Part shown: piece after piece, positions 35,351 to 48,084 of the stretch
Position numbering within the stretch: position 1 is the first letter of the stretch
How the letters are laid out: the number at the start of each line of letters is the position of its first letter
Assembly: GCA_039621445.1 (NCBI GenBank)
Contig: CP154957.1
Location: forward strand, 10,224,409-10,288,408
Direction of reading: 5' to 3'
Length of the DNA: 64,000 nucleotides
Origin: Euglena gracilis
Lineage: Eukaryota; Euglenida; Euglenophyceae; Euglenales
Made by a program: the position numbers and the translations under genes
Notes under the pieces: model-generated
Told to the model about the DNA's origin: nothing
The model's database searches: none
The model's input: only the letters and a program-made list of their open reading frames with translations

Positions 35351-35812
35351 GGAGGCTAGGCACAGTGGGGGGAGGGGGGGGGTCCAGGGGGGGGGCGAGC
35401 GGCCGCGCGGGCGGCCGCGCGGGGGGGAGGGGGGGGGAGGGGGGTCCGAGGGCGGCCGCGCGGGCGGAACGCATCCTAAAATCGGTGATTTTCGGGTCCA
35501 AAAAGTGGTCATTTTTTGCCATTTTCGGGCCATTTTTGACCAAAAAAAGTGCTTTTTTGGCCGCGCACAGAGCGCGCGGCCCCCAAATTTGCCATTTTGT
35601 GTCCGAAAATGGTCATTTTTGGTCATTTTTGGGCCTCAAAAAATCGCGATTTTTTCACCAAAAATTTTTTTCTTGGCTATGCTAGGCACAGTGGGGGGAG
35701 GGGGGGGTCCAGGGGGGGGGGCGAGCGGCCGCGCGGGCGGCCGCGCAGGGGCCGCGCAGGGGGGGGGAGGGGGGGGGTCCCGGACCCCCCCCGAGCGGCG
35801 CGCCTAGCCTCC
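35351..35812 (+). mobile_element. GGAGGCTAGGC MITE, copy 2 (opposite orientation)
   Basis: A 462-bp inverted copy of 32207-32678, with the same ends and internal words. CTA lies on both sides (35348-35350 and 35813-35815), fitting a 3-bp duplication. A 10-bp direct repeat AGTAACCCCT also brackets the copy (35340-35349 and 35815-35824), which would instead mean slightly different ends. The 3-bp reading agrees with copy 1. Confidence 0.85.
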
Positions 35813-36089
35813 CTAGTAACCCCTTGAGCAGAGCCATACGCCGAGCCAAAGACATATCAACGGTTCACAAAGACGCGGAGAGAAGCAAAACACACAAAAG
35901 CCAAAAACCCGACACCTGTGGCTTGAAAAGGCCCATAAAGCTCTATTAAGTGCAACTTTCTTTTCTGTAAGCATCTGTTCAGCCTCTTGCTTCTGTTTGT
36001 GCTTTGCAGTCAATCTGCCAGCGTCGTTGCAACTTTGGCCGCAAAATGGAGGTTCCATTTTTTTTGCAAGACACACATTTCTGACTCCC

Positions 36090-36640
36090 AGTTTGGTCCC
36101 ATTTTGCTGCACGCGCACATTTCCAAGCTGTTGGTCCCATTTTGCTCCAGCCATCTGGACCCAGCCCCACACTTTCCCAAACCTGTTGGGCACAACCCTC
36201 CACTCTTCCCTAAAACTGCTCACCACATTTTGCTCCAGCCAGTCGGACCCAGTCTCCCACACATCTCAACCCTACTGTCCCATTTTGCCCCACGCATCTG
36301 GACCCAGCCCCCCAAATCCCAAAGCTGCTGGTGCCATTTTGCTTCAGCCAGCTGGGCCCAGTGCCCCACAGAATCCCAAAGCTGCCGGCGCCATTTTGCT
36401 CCACATTTCCAAAACAGCCCGTCTCACTCTGTTCCGCCCAGCCAGACCCCGAGGGCCACAATATCCCCTGTTTGGTGGTGAAAATTTGAACCAACCTACT
36501 GGGCACAACCCCCTGCTCTTTCCCAGCAGCAAGTCCCATTTTTCTCCAGCCTATTTCACCCAGCCGAACAGGGAACTCCCAAATCGTTGGGCCCCAACTT
36601 GCCGGGCGCCGTCACCCACACACTTCAAAGCTGATTGGTG
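36090..36640 (+). repeat. Degenerate minisatellite, unit about 60-70 bp
   Basis: CCATTTTGCTCCAGCCA(T/G)CTGG followed by ACCCAGCCCC and a CCCAAA(G/C)CTG(C/T)TGG segment recurs about eight times with substitutions. A 284-residue plus frame (35997-36851) and the minus frames over it reflect this repeat. Minus frames show WL.QNGTSSFGI repeats. Whether it was ever coding is unknown. Confidence 0.7.
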
Positions 36641-36978
36641 CCGTTATGCACCTGCCTACGGTCTACCCGCCGTTGTACACAGTTTACTCAAGCCACCACC
36701 GTCCCAAAACTTTGCTTCCCCCCCGCTGCATTCGGCTGGGCTCAGCACTCTGGCCATGCCCCAAAAATCCCCCATCACCGCTGGATCCCATCTGGCGAAG
36801 GTCGATGACAATGCAAGCCGGGTCCCCCGGGCCGGAAAAAGCAAAGCCTGACAAAAAACGGCCTTCGTGGAATATTCAGGAACATTCTCCCTCCTAATGG
36901 ACGAAAAACATCACAGCACTCGGGGCGCGGTGGGGAATTCTGTCGTGTGGAGATGTGGAATCCAACCCGGGCCCAGCC

Positions 36979-37461
36979 CATACTTGCAGTTAGTGCGACC
37001 GGAAAAAATGTTACCGTGCGCCGCGACCACCGCGGAAAATTTTTTTTGTAACCGGCAGCGCCGCGGCAAAATTTTTTCTGTGCGCCGCGAATGCCGCGGC
37101 ACTGGTTTATGTGTGCGCCGCGACCGCCGCGGAAACTTTTTTTTGGAAAAATTCAACGGGTGGGACTGGTGCTACCTTGGCAACACTTTGTTTTGCCAAA
37201 GCCCGGGTGAGCACCTTCTATCAATCTAATTGTTTCCACCAAAAAAATGTTGGGTGTTGTGTTGCTGCCAATACGTTCTTGAGCTGCGGGCAGAAAATTT
37301 TTTTGTGCCGCAACCACCGCGGAAAATTTTTCCGCTTGCGCCGCGACCACCGCGGCAATAAATTTTGCTCGTGCCGCGACAGCCGCGGCAAAAATCTTTC
37401 TGTGCGCCGCGACCACCGCGGAAAAATTTTTTTGCGCCGCGGCGCACTAACTGCAAGTATG
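36979..37461 (+). mobile_element. hAT-like MITE, CCGCGG family, copy 2
   Basis: A 483-bp element with perfect 8-bp target duplication GCCCAGCC (36971-36978 and 37462-37469). The ends are perfectly inverted: CATACTTGCAGTTAGTGCG and its reverse complement. The inside carries about eight copies of GCCGCGACCACCGCGG-like words, each next to an AAAATTTTTT run. The TTAGTGCG core is shared with 14910-15291, while the outer 11 bases differ between the two copies but match within each. Confidence 0.87.
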
Positions 37462-38914
37462 GCCCAGCCTCGCAACCCGACGTTCACATTAACAGGACCC
37501 CGCAAGGGCTTCTTGATGGCCACCGCCGCTGCCCCACCCACCTTTGCACCTTTGTGGGAGACAACATCCCAAGACGGAACGAACTTGCAACAGCTCCTGA
37601 TGAGTCTCATGGAAAAACCGCAAGCAGATCCCCAAATAGCACGTGATGGAGCTTTGGCAGGGGGGGGGAGGGGGGGTCCCGAGGTCAGTTTTTTTTTGCA
37701 TTTTTTGGCACTTTTTGCTGTACTGTCTCAACACAGGGGGGGGGAGGGTCCTGGGTTCCCAACTGTACTGCCAACCCCCCCTGAAAAATTGGCAAAAAAC
37801 CTGAAAAAAATTTTAGGGCCTTTTTTTTGGTCTAAAAAGGCCATTTTTGGTGTCAAAATTTTCATCTGTCTCGGGGGGGTCGGCACTAGGGGGGGGGGTC
37901 CCAAAAATCCCAACTGTACAGGGGGGGGGGAGGGGGGGGTCCCCAAAAAACCCCAGCTGTACTGCCGTCGCCCCGATGATGCCCCCGTTGCGCAACGAAA
38001 AGAGGCAGGCAGATGGCAGCACGATATGAACGTGGATGACGCACAACACCCACTTTCAGGACCGTGTCCATCCCTGAAACCAACTTGGGATGAGATCGCC
38101 CATGAACCCCGTGGTTCAATCACCCTCATCCCGCGTGGGTCCATCCCAGCGGTTGCCGAGGTGTAGGCTTTGCTTTTACGCCGGCTCAATGACCAAGGTT
38201 CTAGTGGGCCTAAACCTTAAACCTAAACCTTAAAACCTAGTGGGTGTTTTTTTTGTTTTTTATTGTTAGAATTGTTAGAATTAAAAAACAACAACAAAAA
38301 AACAACGTCAAAAAAAAAAACTGGCCGGCCCATTATGCTCCAAAATTCATTGAATCCGGGGAACAAACTTGCTTCCCTAGAACGAACGTTCCAATGCCTC
38401 CGGCTTTCTTGTAAAACACTGCCGCACCATTTCAGGTGGTTTTCAGCAATATTGGCGCCCAACACCGCATTGCAACCCCCACTTCGGCACAAAGTTGTTG
38501 CCCCTGGGACAAAGCGTCCGCTGTTTCTTGTGGAATATCAAGAAAGATACTCCACATCCTGCGCCCGACACCGCCCTCTTTGGGGACACTTTTACCAAGA
38601 AACCGAGCGCCAGGGGTGGTCAGGAAAAGACTGCACAGGGTAGTTTGGGCCCTTTGCAGGATTTTCAAAAAGCTCTGGACCACAAAAAATGCGTCATCAA
38701 AAAATTGGATGACTGGTTTGCGGCCTTCGCAAAATTCACGGTAGCCTAAAAAGGATTTCCCCCAAAAATTCGTTTTCGGTGATTCCTAATTTGGCCACCG
38801 AAAACGTGGTGTTCCCCCGTGACCCCCCCCCCCATCACCCGAACCACCCCCGAAAATTTTTCCTCAAAAAATGGCGATTTCGCAAGGAAAAAGGTCAAAT
38901 TTTGCTTTTTCAAA

Positions 38915-39605
38915 AAAACATGTTTTTTTTGCATTTTTTTAAAAAAAACATGTTAAAAAACAAAAAAACGTCAACCCTGGCGTTCCCCCCCTTTGGGCCA
39001 GGTACGACTTAGAAACCGACCTATTTGTGTTCTCCTTTGGGCTTTCTTTAGCTCGATGGGCGGTTCCCTCGCCGTTGTAATCCGCAACGCTCTGCCCGCC
39101 AGCCCGACCAGTGCCCAATTTTTGGCAGGGTTGGGGGCCGCCTTGGAGCCTCAAAGTGAATCCCCCAACTTAAAATTAGTATTTTGAGCCCAAATCAGGC
39201 ATCACCATTCCAAATTTTGCAAAATTTATGCCTCAAAATTATGAATCTACCTGAACATTTTGTCAAATTAGGCATCACCGGCCAAGTTTTTTTCAGAAAA
39301 AAATTGGCCGAAAAGGGTCTTAGGTCGGGTCGGAGGGGGGGGGGTCACGGGAATACCCCTCTAAAGTTTTTTTATGTGTGAAAATATTCCAAATCTGTGT
39401 TTTCTGGTGCAAAAAATCATGCTTTCAACCCAAAAAAACAAAAAAATGAATGCTGCAGAAATAAAAAATGAACTTTTTTCTAAAAAAAACATTGCAAAAA
39501 ATTTCCCCCCAAACCCTCCATGACGTTTTTTTTGTTTTTTTTTAAAAAACATTTTTTTTTAAAAAAACATGTTTCTTTTGTTTCAAAAAAAAACAAGCCG
39601 TCAAC
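38915..39605. repeat. A/T-run fold-backs bounded by GACGTTTTT / AAAAACGTCA
   Basis: Two blocks (38915-38985 and 39520-39605) consist of alternating T-runs and A-runs with AACATGTT at the joints and end in AAAAACGTCAACC or GCCGTCAACC. A third, longer block lies at 54840-55010 and again ends in AAAAACGTCA. Confidence 0.65.
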
Positions 39606-40453
39606 CTTGCATGCGGGGAGTATTAATTTGGTTATTTTGCGAAAGAAAGAGTTTTTTTTCAAGGTTTTAAAATTTTCATTGCGAGTTCAAATAGAAAAAA
39701 TGCTGTAATTTTAGGAACTATTATGTGCATGGATGGAGATGGATGCAAGCAATGGAGAGACATCACGGGAGTGAAACAGCGGCATCAAAGGGGAGCCTTG
39801 GGCTCCTTAGGTGGGCAGTGTCTGGAATTTGGTGGTCTCTCGGGGGATCTATGCCTCTTCTTCCACCCAAAGTGGGTTACCCTCACCCCCCCCTCAAAGT
39901 GTCCCCCCCCTCAGAGTGACCAAAAATTTTTGGCAAATTTGGTAACCCTCCCTCAAAGTGGCCACTTTCTTTTGGCGCCGAAGCCCAAAAATTGACCCCC
40001 CCCCAAAGTGACCCCTCCCCCAGAGTGGCTGTTTTGGGGTCCCATGGTGCCTGAAGGGTGGCCACTTTGGGGGGCCCTGCAGGCGGCCGGACCCTGGGAA
40101 CAAAGCAAGGCTGGAGCTTTTCGTTGCCCCTGTCCCCCTTCCCCCGTGTCGCCCCCGGTGTCCCCCCCCCGTGTCCCAGGCCACGGACTTCCTTTCTTTG
40201 CCTGCCTTGGAAACACCATTTTGAAAAACCGGAAGCAAAGAAAAACACCCAATAATCCGAGATTTTGAGGCAAAAAATGTCCCGAAATTCCACCTGTTCC
40301 CCCTCCCCCCCGTGTCCCCTCATGTCCCGGCCCACCCCCTTTCATTGAAACGTTTTCCAAAGTTCGATTTGTTTTTGCTCCATTAAACTCCAGCCCAACA
40401 GCATTGCCATTCCTCCATAATGATGATATTCTTGAGGTTACGGGTGAAGTATT

Positions 40454-40922
40454 CAGGGGATTTCTTAAGCCGGGGTACCCTACCCCCCCCCCCCCCGGGG
40501 GGGTCCGGCCAGCCGGCCAGCTTAAATTCAGCCCGCCGCCCAAACCCGGGCTGCGAGCCCCCCCCCCCCCGGGTCGAGTGAAATAAAGTCGGGTCTAGAC
40601 CGGCCAGAGGCCGGGCCAGCCAGACGCGGGCTGGCCAGCCAACTGGTCTGCCCAGGTCACCTATCCCTGCATTTTTTCCCCTCACCACAGCTTGCTTCAT
40701 CACAGCCCCCCAGCCTTGATCTAGCTCCATCCACCAAAAATGTCGAAAATGGCAATTTTTTTGGAAAATTTTGTTTTTCACCGACCCTGCCCAGCCCAGC
40801 CCCCTCCAGCCCCAGAGCTCCTCCCCCACCCCCCCACCCCCAGGGGGGGTCCAGCCAGCCAGCTCAAATCCAGCCAGCCGGAGGCTGGACCCCCCCGGGG
40901 GGGATCCTTAAGAAATCCCCTG
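40454..40922 (-). mobile_element. hAT-like element family 1, copy 2
   Basis: A 469-bp inverted counterpart of 388-873. Perfect 8-bp target duplication GAAGTATT (40446-40453 and 40923-40930). Perfect 16-bp terminal inverted repeats CAGGGGATTTCTTAAG. The intact ends and perfect duplication make this the youngest-looking copy in the window. Confidence 0.9.
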
Positions 40923-42608
40923 GAAGTATTCCTTTGGGGGCAGAGTTCCAGAATCTAGGTCAGCTTTTTGAGGTTGAAATTGAAATAGGTGTCTGCAATG
41001 GTCAGTGTGAGTGGGGCACCCGAGTCCTTGCCTGGTCTTTGAGGCCATCTTTTGGTCAATTTTGCTTCTTGCACCCCCAAGGCACTTTTCTTCTTCTTCC
41101 ATTTCAGCATTTTATTGTATGGCATGAGACAGTTTCTGTGATGTTGGCATGAGTGCCTCTTCCTACGTTTCGGATGGATATTTTGAACATACCATGCCAA
41201 CTATTGGAGGATCTACTCTTGGTGCAAGCACAGTGCAGCAACCAATTGCAGTGTGTTTTTGATGTGTGGCTCTGATCCTCACAATTTCTGTAAAATAGTG
41301 AGTATTCCAACGTTTTTTTTGCAAGTCTCAGCACGATGTGGATTTGTGCCAGGGTTCGATATAAGGAGGGTGTACGGGGTTCAGGTGGGGGTGTACCACC
41401 CCCACATCAAAGGGGGTGTCCACCCCCCACCTCCAGGTCGACCTGGGGGTACCTGGGATTAGCCCCAAAAGGCGAAAAATTTCCTTGCGGCGTTTTGTGC
41501 CAGACTAAAAAGTGCCCAAGGCACTCTTGGCTGTTTTCAGGGGGGCGAAAATCCGGCTCTGCACAAAGCCAGGCCAAAAATTGGTCCCCCCTGGACCAGA
41601 GGGGGGTCCGACCCCCACAATGAAGCTACTTTTCCAACCAGACCCAAAAAGTCCCTCATGACATTTTTTTTGAAGTAAACTGTCCCCCCCAAAAAAAATT
41701 GCAAAAACCGCAAAAAAAACTGCAAAAAATGAATTTTGACCCAAAATTTGCCCTCGGCCCCACCCCACCAGCTGAGAACAATGCGGGGAGGGGGGGGGCT
41801 CGGGTTGGGGCGACCTTGGTCACTCCCAAGCTATTCTGACACCCCTGGACAGCCCAAAGAGGTCATTTTTGGCAACCTTTTTGGATGTTTTACAAAAAAA
41901 GATGGTGAATGTTAAGAACATTTTCCAAAAGATGATTTTTGAAAATGTACAAAAAGGGTCAATTTTTTGCTTTCAGAAAAAAATCTCAGACGGAGAGCAA
42001 TCCCCCCCCATGAGAATAGCTCAAGGTGTGGACCACCACTGAATGCATAAAAACGTTATAAAATGGCATCAAAAAGGGCTGCAGAATGCAAAGTGCCCCG
42101 ATCCTGCAATTTTGCAATTGCGAGGAAAATCAATTAAATTGGGCTTTTGAAAGCTTCATCGGAGAATGAGAAAAACAACCAATGTATGATATTTTTTTTT
42201 AACATACCTTCCTTTGCATACGTTCATCATCTGAGCAAATATCCTTGGAAGTCATGTAGAGGTCATCTTCCTTTCATGGTACAATTTCGATTTTTTTTGG
42301 CACCCAGTTCAACCAATCAGGCCTCTTTCTTGCCGGGGGACCCCTTTGGGGGGGGGAGGGGGGGGAAGGCCAGCAGCCTTTTTCCAGCCAACCCAAATTT
42401 TCTAGCCCCCCCCCCCGGGTCTTTAAGCAACGCCCTGCTCAGGATGGTGGGGGTTTCCTCGATTTTTATCACAAACCACTCAACAATTTTTGGGACGCCA
42501 ACATGAACCCAATGCGGGTCTCCCTCGGGTGCTTCAACAAAAAAGGTGGTGGTGGTGGTGGTGATGAGTGGAAGGTTTGTACCGGAGCCCCCCACATCCC
42601 CTCTCAGG

Positions 42609-42856
42609 TGTCATGGGCGTCTGGAAGTTCTGTCTCCATCAGGCAGGCCAACCACAATCATGGTCCATCGTCAAACCCGGAGTCCCAAGTCGTTCCCAGC
42701 TTCACCTCGAGAGGGGCAGAGTCAGCGAGGGCTCAAGGCAAAGGGTTGGGGAAGGGCCTGAGCCTCTTGGGGACGTTTGGAGCAGCTGCCAAAGGAAGAG
42801 TTGTTGCGCCAACAGCAGGTTCGAGCGGCCATGGCCTTACCCCCGTGACTAGGGGG
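42609..42856 (+). CDS. Possible exon, Ser/Gly-rich, unidentified
   Basis: After an acceptor-like CCTCTCAG, the plus frame is open for about 80 residues (SWASGSSVSIRQ at the start, AAAKGRVVAPTAG near the end). Composition resembles the exons further right on the same strand. Overlapping frames are also open, so this is weak. Confidence 0.3.
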
Positions 42857-43401
42857 ACTTGAGAGGGACAGCGGGGAAAATTCTTGGCGCTGATTTAATT
42901 CTGCCAGTTGCATACCCTCCTGAGATTTGTGGAACACAAGTATCGGTTTGAACCCCAATGAGGAAAATCCGCAGAGATGCAAGATGTGAAAATTGTTTGA
43001 CGCGTGATTGTTGTACACACAACGGTTGGCAATGAGCGCTGGCTTTTGCCAAGTGGTCTGATTGTGTGCACTGGACACATCATCGCAATATATACATTGT
43101 TTCTCATTGAGTTTATGTTCCAAGAAAGCTTTAATATTTCCAGCATATGAAAAAGGATGGTTGGATAATTTGTCTTTGTCTTGCTTTTTGTTCTTCATTC
43201 ACGTGGGTCTTTGCTTCCGCCATCTTGTCCGTTTTTTTTTAGGTGGGTTTTTAGGTGGTTTTATGTATATTTTTTCCTTTGGCTGTTTCAGATCTAGGAA
43301 ACGTCTTGACCCAGAAAAATCCTGCATTATTGAACCCGATTTTTTTTCGTCATGCTTGTCATTTTTCTGAACTTTTTTGTCCAATGAATTGATACACACA
43401 C

Positions 43402-43519
<118 letters not shown>

Positions 43520-43730
43520 GGGTGCAATTTATTTCATGGAAAACATGGTTCTCATCTGTCAGTCCACTCCCGCAGAAAAGTGCATTATGGGGAGCTCTTA
43601 AAGGAATTTTTGTGTTGCATTTTTGTCATTTTATGTTTATTTGCATTTATTTGTAAATAATTTTATTTGTGTTTTTTGTGTGTGTCGAGTTTGGTGGGTA
43701 GTTATGCAAACATCTCACATCCCCCTTCCA

Positions 43731-43850
43731 GAGGCAGAAGAGCCTGTGAAGGAGGATGAGAGCGCAGATGCAATGTACATGCTTCAAAGAGAGGACAGTC
43801 TGCTTGCCAGAGCCAAAGCCACCCTTTTGAGGACATCTCTTCCAGGGGAT
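43731..43850 (+). CDS. Possible acidic exon, unidentified
   Basis: After an acceptor-like CCCTTCCAG, the plus frame reads EAEEPVKEDESADAMYM, LQREDSLLARAKATLL and on into a CA repeat. The charge pattern is protein-like, but no GT donor fits the apparent end near 43842. Confidence 0.4.
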
Positions 43851-43897
43851 TGTTTCGCCCTATGGAAAACATTGAATATCAATGGGATCAGGAATCT

Positions 43898-44420
<523 letters not shown>

Positions 44421-44500
44421 AATACAAAATTTCTATCATAAATATAAATTGAATATGTGCACATAAAACAATGTATAATATAATATTTATATAACATAAC

Positions 44501-44868
44501 CCCCCCCCCAAATAACGGGGCGGGGTGACCCATTACTGGCACCATTATTTCGACCTTCCCCTGCCCCGTTATTCGGGCACTACTCATCATCATCAAACAT
44601 TGGATTTCGCCCCAAGTTGTACCTCCCCTGGGGGATAACTGGTAAATCCCTGCCATACACACAAATATGTGTTCATGTTTGTATACATATGTACAGATGC
44701 ATGTGCTCGCAGCAGGCAAGCGTTGCGGAATATTTTCGTCCTCGTTAACTTCTTGGACCAAAAAATCTGAGGGTGCCCCGTTATTGGAACCATCTTTTTC
44801 GGCCTGCCCCCTGTTATTTGGGCACTGCCCACTCAAAGGGCACTGCCCCGTTATTTGAGGGGGTTTTG
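44501..44868. mobile_element. TIR element with CCCAAATAACGGGGC ends
   Basis: The left arm begins with a C-run and AAATAACGGGGCGGGG. The right arm ends GCCCCGTTATTTGAGGGGG. The inverted similarity extends over about 85 bp on each side with several TGCCCCGTTATT repeats. No target duplication identified. Confidence 0.6.
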
Positions 44869-44957
44869 TATAAATATAGTAAAATATATACAGATATAAA
44901 ACGATCGAAAATCGCCCAAAGCCTTCCATATTTTTCCGTCCAACCAACAAGTCCCTG

Positions 44958-45142
44958 CCCGCATCCTTGGGATGGCACTGGCAACGGCCATTCTCTCAAC
45001 CCCTGGGAGTCAGGGAGCCCCCCGCCGGAGGCAATTGCCACCGTGGAGCAGAGGCCCCACAGTTTGGCACTGATGCAGGTCGCCACCTCCGCCGGGTACC
45101 ATGGCAGCGCCGCATGTGCACCGGTGCTGAATGCTTCAGAAG
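44958..45142. CDS. Possible exon, strand uncertain
   Basis: G+C-richer island open on both strands. Plus: PHPWDGTGNGHSLNP and ALMQVATSAGYHGSAAC. Minus: AALPWYPAEVATCISAKLWG and TVAIASGGGLPDS. Neither is recognised. Plus is favoured only because its neighbours are on that strand. Confidence 0.3.
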
Positions 45143-45229
45143 ACAACAGTTTTTTTTATATACCAATATTCATTCAGCACATATTTTCATTGGTGCCACA
45201 CTACACCACAAATTAAAGCTTTTTTTATG

Positions 45230-45488
45230 TCCGTGAGCTGCCAAATCCTCCGCATTGCCATTTGATCGAGTATGCAAGGCACTGCTGCGCACCTTTTTCC
45301 CCAACAAGAAAGTTAAAAAACAGCTCAAAAAAACGAAACCCGAGTGCAGGAAGCCACTGTTCAGAAAGCGGCGTGAACGCTGGGGTTTCAGCAGCGGCGC
45401 GAGTCCGCCCAATGACCGGCTGGCCACCACCACCGCTGCCCACCCCTCCGACGCACACGCCCTCCCGCGCCGAACGTCCTCACCATAG
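45230..45488 (+). CDS. Possible basic exon, unidentified
   Basis: The plus frame reads FDRVCKALLRTFFPNKKVKKQ, LFRKRRERWGFSSG and a Pro/Ala-rich end before a TAG at 45486. Strongly basic first half. No clear splice sites chosen; another frame is also open. Confidence 0.35.
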
Positions 45489-45759
45489 ATTCACTGAACA
45501 TCTCCATGACCTATGACCCGCCTCTGGGGGGGAGCAGTTTTCTGTGTTGGGGCTGGACCCCCCCTCTCGGTCGGGTGTGCCAGGGGTTAGTTTGGCCCGG
45601 TTTTGCCAGATTTTTTCTAAAGGATTTCTGGCCAATTTTGGTGGGTGGGTTGAGCTGGAGTGTGAGTGGTTTTTTTAAAAAACAGAGTGGACGGGTGGGT
45701 TTCGGCGCGGGAAAAGTGCCCCCCCCCCCCCCCCGGGGCCACTGAGTGAACCTATGGTC

Positions 45760-45960
45760 CCACCCCATCGGGGCTGGGCACAGCTGGGCCTCCCCACCAG
45801 CTGCGTCGCCCGACCCACCGCCCGACTATGTCATTGTCCCGCAGCTGACTGGCCCCTCGATGGTCGCGGTGCTCTCCCCGCCCGTCACCCACCTGTTGGG
45901 GCCTGCGAAAGCCCAGATGGCGCCACCTGCTCCAACATGGCTTTGGTGTTGCGAATCATC
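45760..45960 (+). CDS. Possible Pro-rich exon, unidentified
   Basis: The plus frame reads SWASPPAASPDPPPDYVIVP, QLTGPSMVAVLSPPVTHLLG and APPAPTW. The composition matches the Pro/Ala-rich exons of the 48-64 kb gene. Boundaries unclear. Confidence 0.35.
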
Positions 45961-46339
45961 GTGCGTGTGTTGACAGTTGTCAACAGCTTTTTTTTTGCCG
46001 AAAGAATTTTCAAAAAACTTTATTCTCTTTTGGTGTTCATCATAAATAATATATCCTTGAACAAACCAACGCGTAAATATTCATTGCTGCTTGCCGACCA
46101 AAATGGAAACTGCAGGGCACCCCACCGTTCGCCGATGTCAAAAGGAGAAACACCGATTGCCATCAGAGTTTGCAAAAAACCTGTCCCTTCGGCTTTTGGT
46201 TTCCTTCCTGTGGCCATCACCAAAGTCTTTTGTCATCGTCCCTATCGGCTAGTTCAAGGCGCCGCTCATCCGATGCCAGCAGAAAACCTCGTGCCAAGGT
46301 GTGCCTCATTCTCATTGCTTCCCTCCCAGGACCAGGCCA

Positions 46340-48000
46340 CTCCCCCCCCCCCGGGGTGAGTGACAGGGGGTTTTTAGGGGTCAACTTTTTATGATTTCTG
46401 CCCAAAAAAATCTTTTGCAAAAAACCTTCCCACGGGACGACCCAAGGCCCCAAAGATCAATTTTTGGCAGTGAACAAAACTTGTCACTAAAAATGCCTTT
46501 GGAATTGAGTAATCGGTAAAATTGAAAAGGGAAAATCACCATTTTGGGTCATTTTCACAATTTTTTTGGGGGGTTCCCCCGAAAACCCTGGCGAGGTCTT
46601 ATTTTTTTGGGGGGGTCTAAATAGGCATTTTTGCTGAAAATTGGCAAGGGGGTCTTATTTGGGGGGATTATTTACCCTCTCCATGTGGCTATTTTTGTTT
46701 TTTGTTTTAAGATTTGTTTTTCAAAATTTTCACACAATGCAAAATGCAAAATGTGTTTTCATGCAAAGGGATGAATAAATTTTCGCAGATGAATTGGGGG
46801 TTAAAAAGTCGTCAAAACCACCGTTTGCACAGTACATTATTTGTAGCCAAATCGGCTACCGAAAAGTCAACTGGCCATCTGTCTATTCTTTAAGGGTTCG
46901 CATCACCCCTCGGGCGGGGGGTGGCCTGCAGCTTTGACCAGCGGAAATCCCAGGGGGGGGGTCTGCTAGCATGTCCAGCTGGTGGAATTTTTTTTCCCAG
47001 TGACTGGTACGAAGCGCCGAAATTTTTTTTGGGACCCCCAAAACTTATCAAAAATCTTTGGATTGTATTTTTGGGATTTTCTTTGGAACAAAATCAGCCA
47101 AGAAATGCATTAAAAACCTTATTTCCACCTCGGCGCGCAGCGCTGGAGGATTTTTTTTTCCAGTCAGGGGAACCCCGGATCCCCCCCCCCCGGGAGGAGG
47201 GGGGTCTCCCCCCAGGGTCCTCAAGCAACAGCCTGTCGGCCACCTCTCGGTGGACAAGCCAGGAACCCCACCCTCTAATTCAGGACCCGTCTTGATATTC
47301 ACCAAAAAAAATTTGGTGCCGTTTTTTTGCACCTTGCGAAGAATTAATCGAGGAACAGTGGGATGCTGGGTCTGGTCCTTGAGGAAATTCTATTTGAATG
47401 GTGATGCAATTTGGGCAGATGATTGGGGGGGATTGGTGGTTGTGGTTCTTTTTTTTTGCCTTTCTTTTGGTTTATTCTCCCAGCCTTCATCTCCAAACAT
47501 GTAGCAACTGAGTCACTGCTTTTTCCTGATATCCGCGTGTTGTGTGCAGATTTGAGTCTTCTGACAGTCAGCAATCGGGGGTTTGCGTTTTTTTTGAGAT
47601 ATTTGGCCTTCCCACCACTTCTTCCACGTGATATTAACCGAACCGCATTTTTCTTGTTTTCCTTTTTTCTTCCCCTTCCGTGGGTTTTTTTTTGAATGAG
47701 CAGTTGAGTGTGTCCGCGCAGGGAAGGAGTGGTCTGCAAGGGACCAGATTTTTTAAAGAAAAACTCCCCCAATCAGAAAGCCGGTGCAGGGACCGTCCAG
47801 GGCTCCAACGGGTTTGGAAGACTGAACTCCACGCATGCTGCCCGCCTTTGCCCCCCCGGGGTCGACCTGATTTGCACACCGCAAAATTCTCGCAATATTA
47901 TGTATGCACATATATATGTAAATATATAATTACATATATGTTATATATGTGCAGATATAATTATGTATAATTATATATATGTATACATAATTTATATATA
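46340..48000. other. Mostly repeats; one weak exon candidate
   Basis: 46590-46680 has GGTCTTATTTTTTTGGGG words like those at 51185-51560. A possible plus exon at about 47722-47870 (KGPDFLKKNSPNQKAGAG) is supported only by an acceptor-like CGCAG. 47885-48080 is TATA/ATGT-rich simple sequence. Confidence 0.4.
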
Positions 48001-48084
48001 TATATATACATGTATATGTGTGTATATATAATTATATATATGCATATATATGTGTGTGTGTATATATGTGTGTATATATATGGA

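Larger units (their letters stand above)
37470..42600. other. Repeat-dominated stretch without recognised exons
   Basis: Contains poly-C/G runs with a repeated CAACTGTAC(T/A)G word (about 37720-37965), a short telomere-like run of CCTAAA/CCTTAAA units at 38212-38240, A/T fold-backs with AACATGTTTTTT (38915-38985 and 39520-39605), CTCAAAGTG-type C-rich repeats (39890-40030), the inverted hAT copy at 40454-40922, and a CAGGGTTCGATATAAGG element start at about 41350. Frames are short and interrupted. Confidence 0.5.

Noticed and set aside
32207-35812. A single composite transposon with 470-bp inverted repeats
   Set aside because: Each MITE copy has its own 3-bp flank, and the left copy interrupts a frame that continues outside the pair, so two independent insertions explain it better.
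35997-36851. 284-residue plus frame
   Set aside because: It lies on a degenerate minisatellite that is open in other frames too; listed as a repeat instead.
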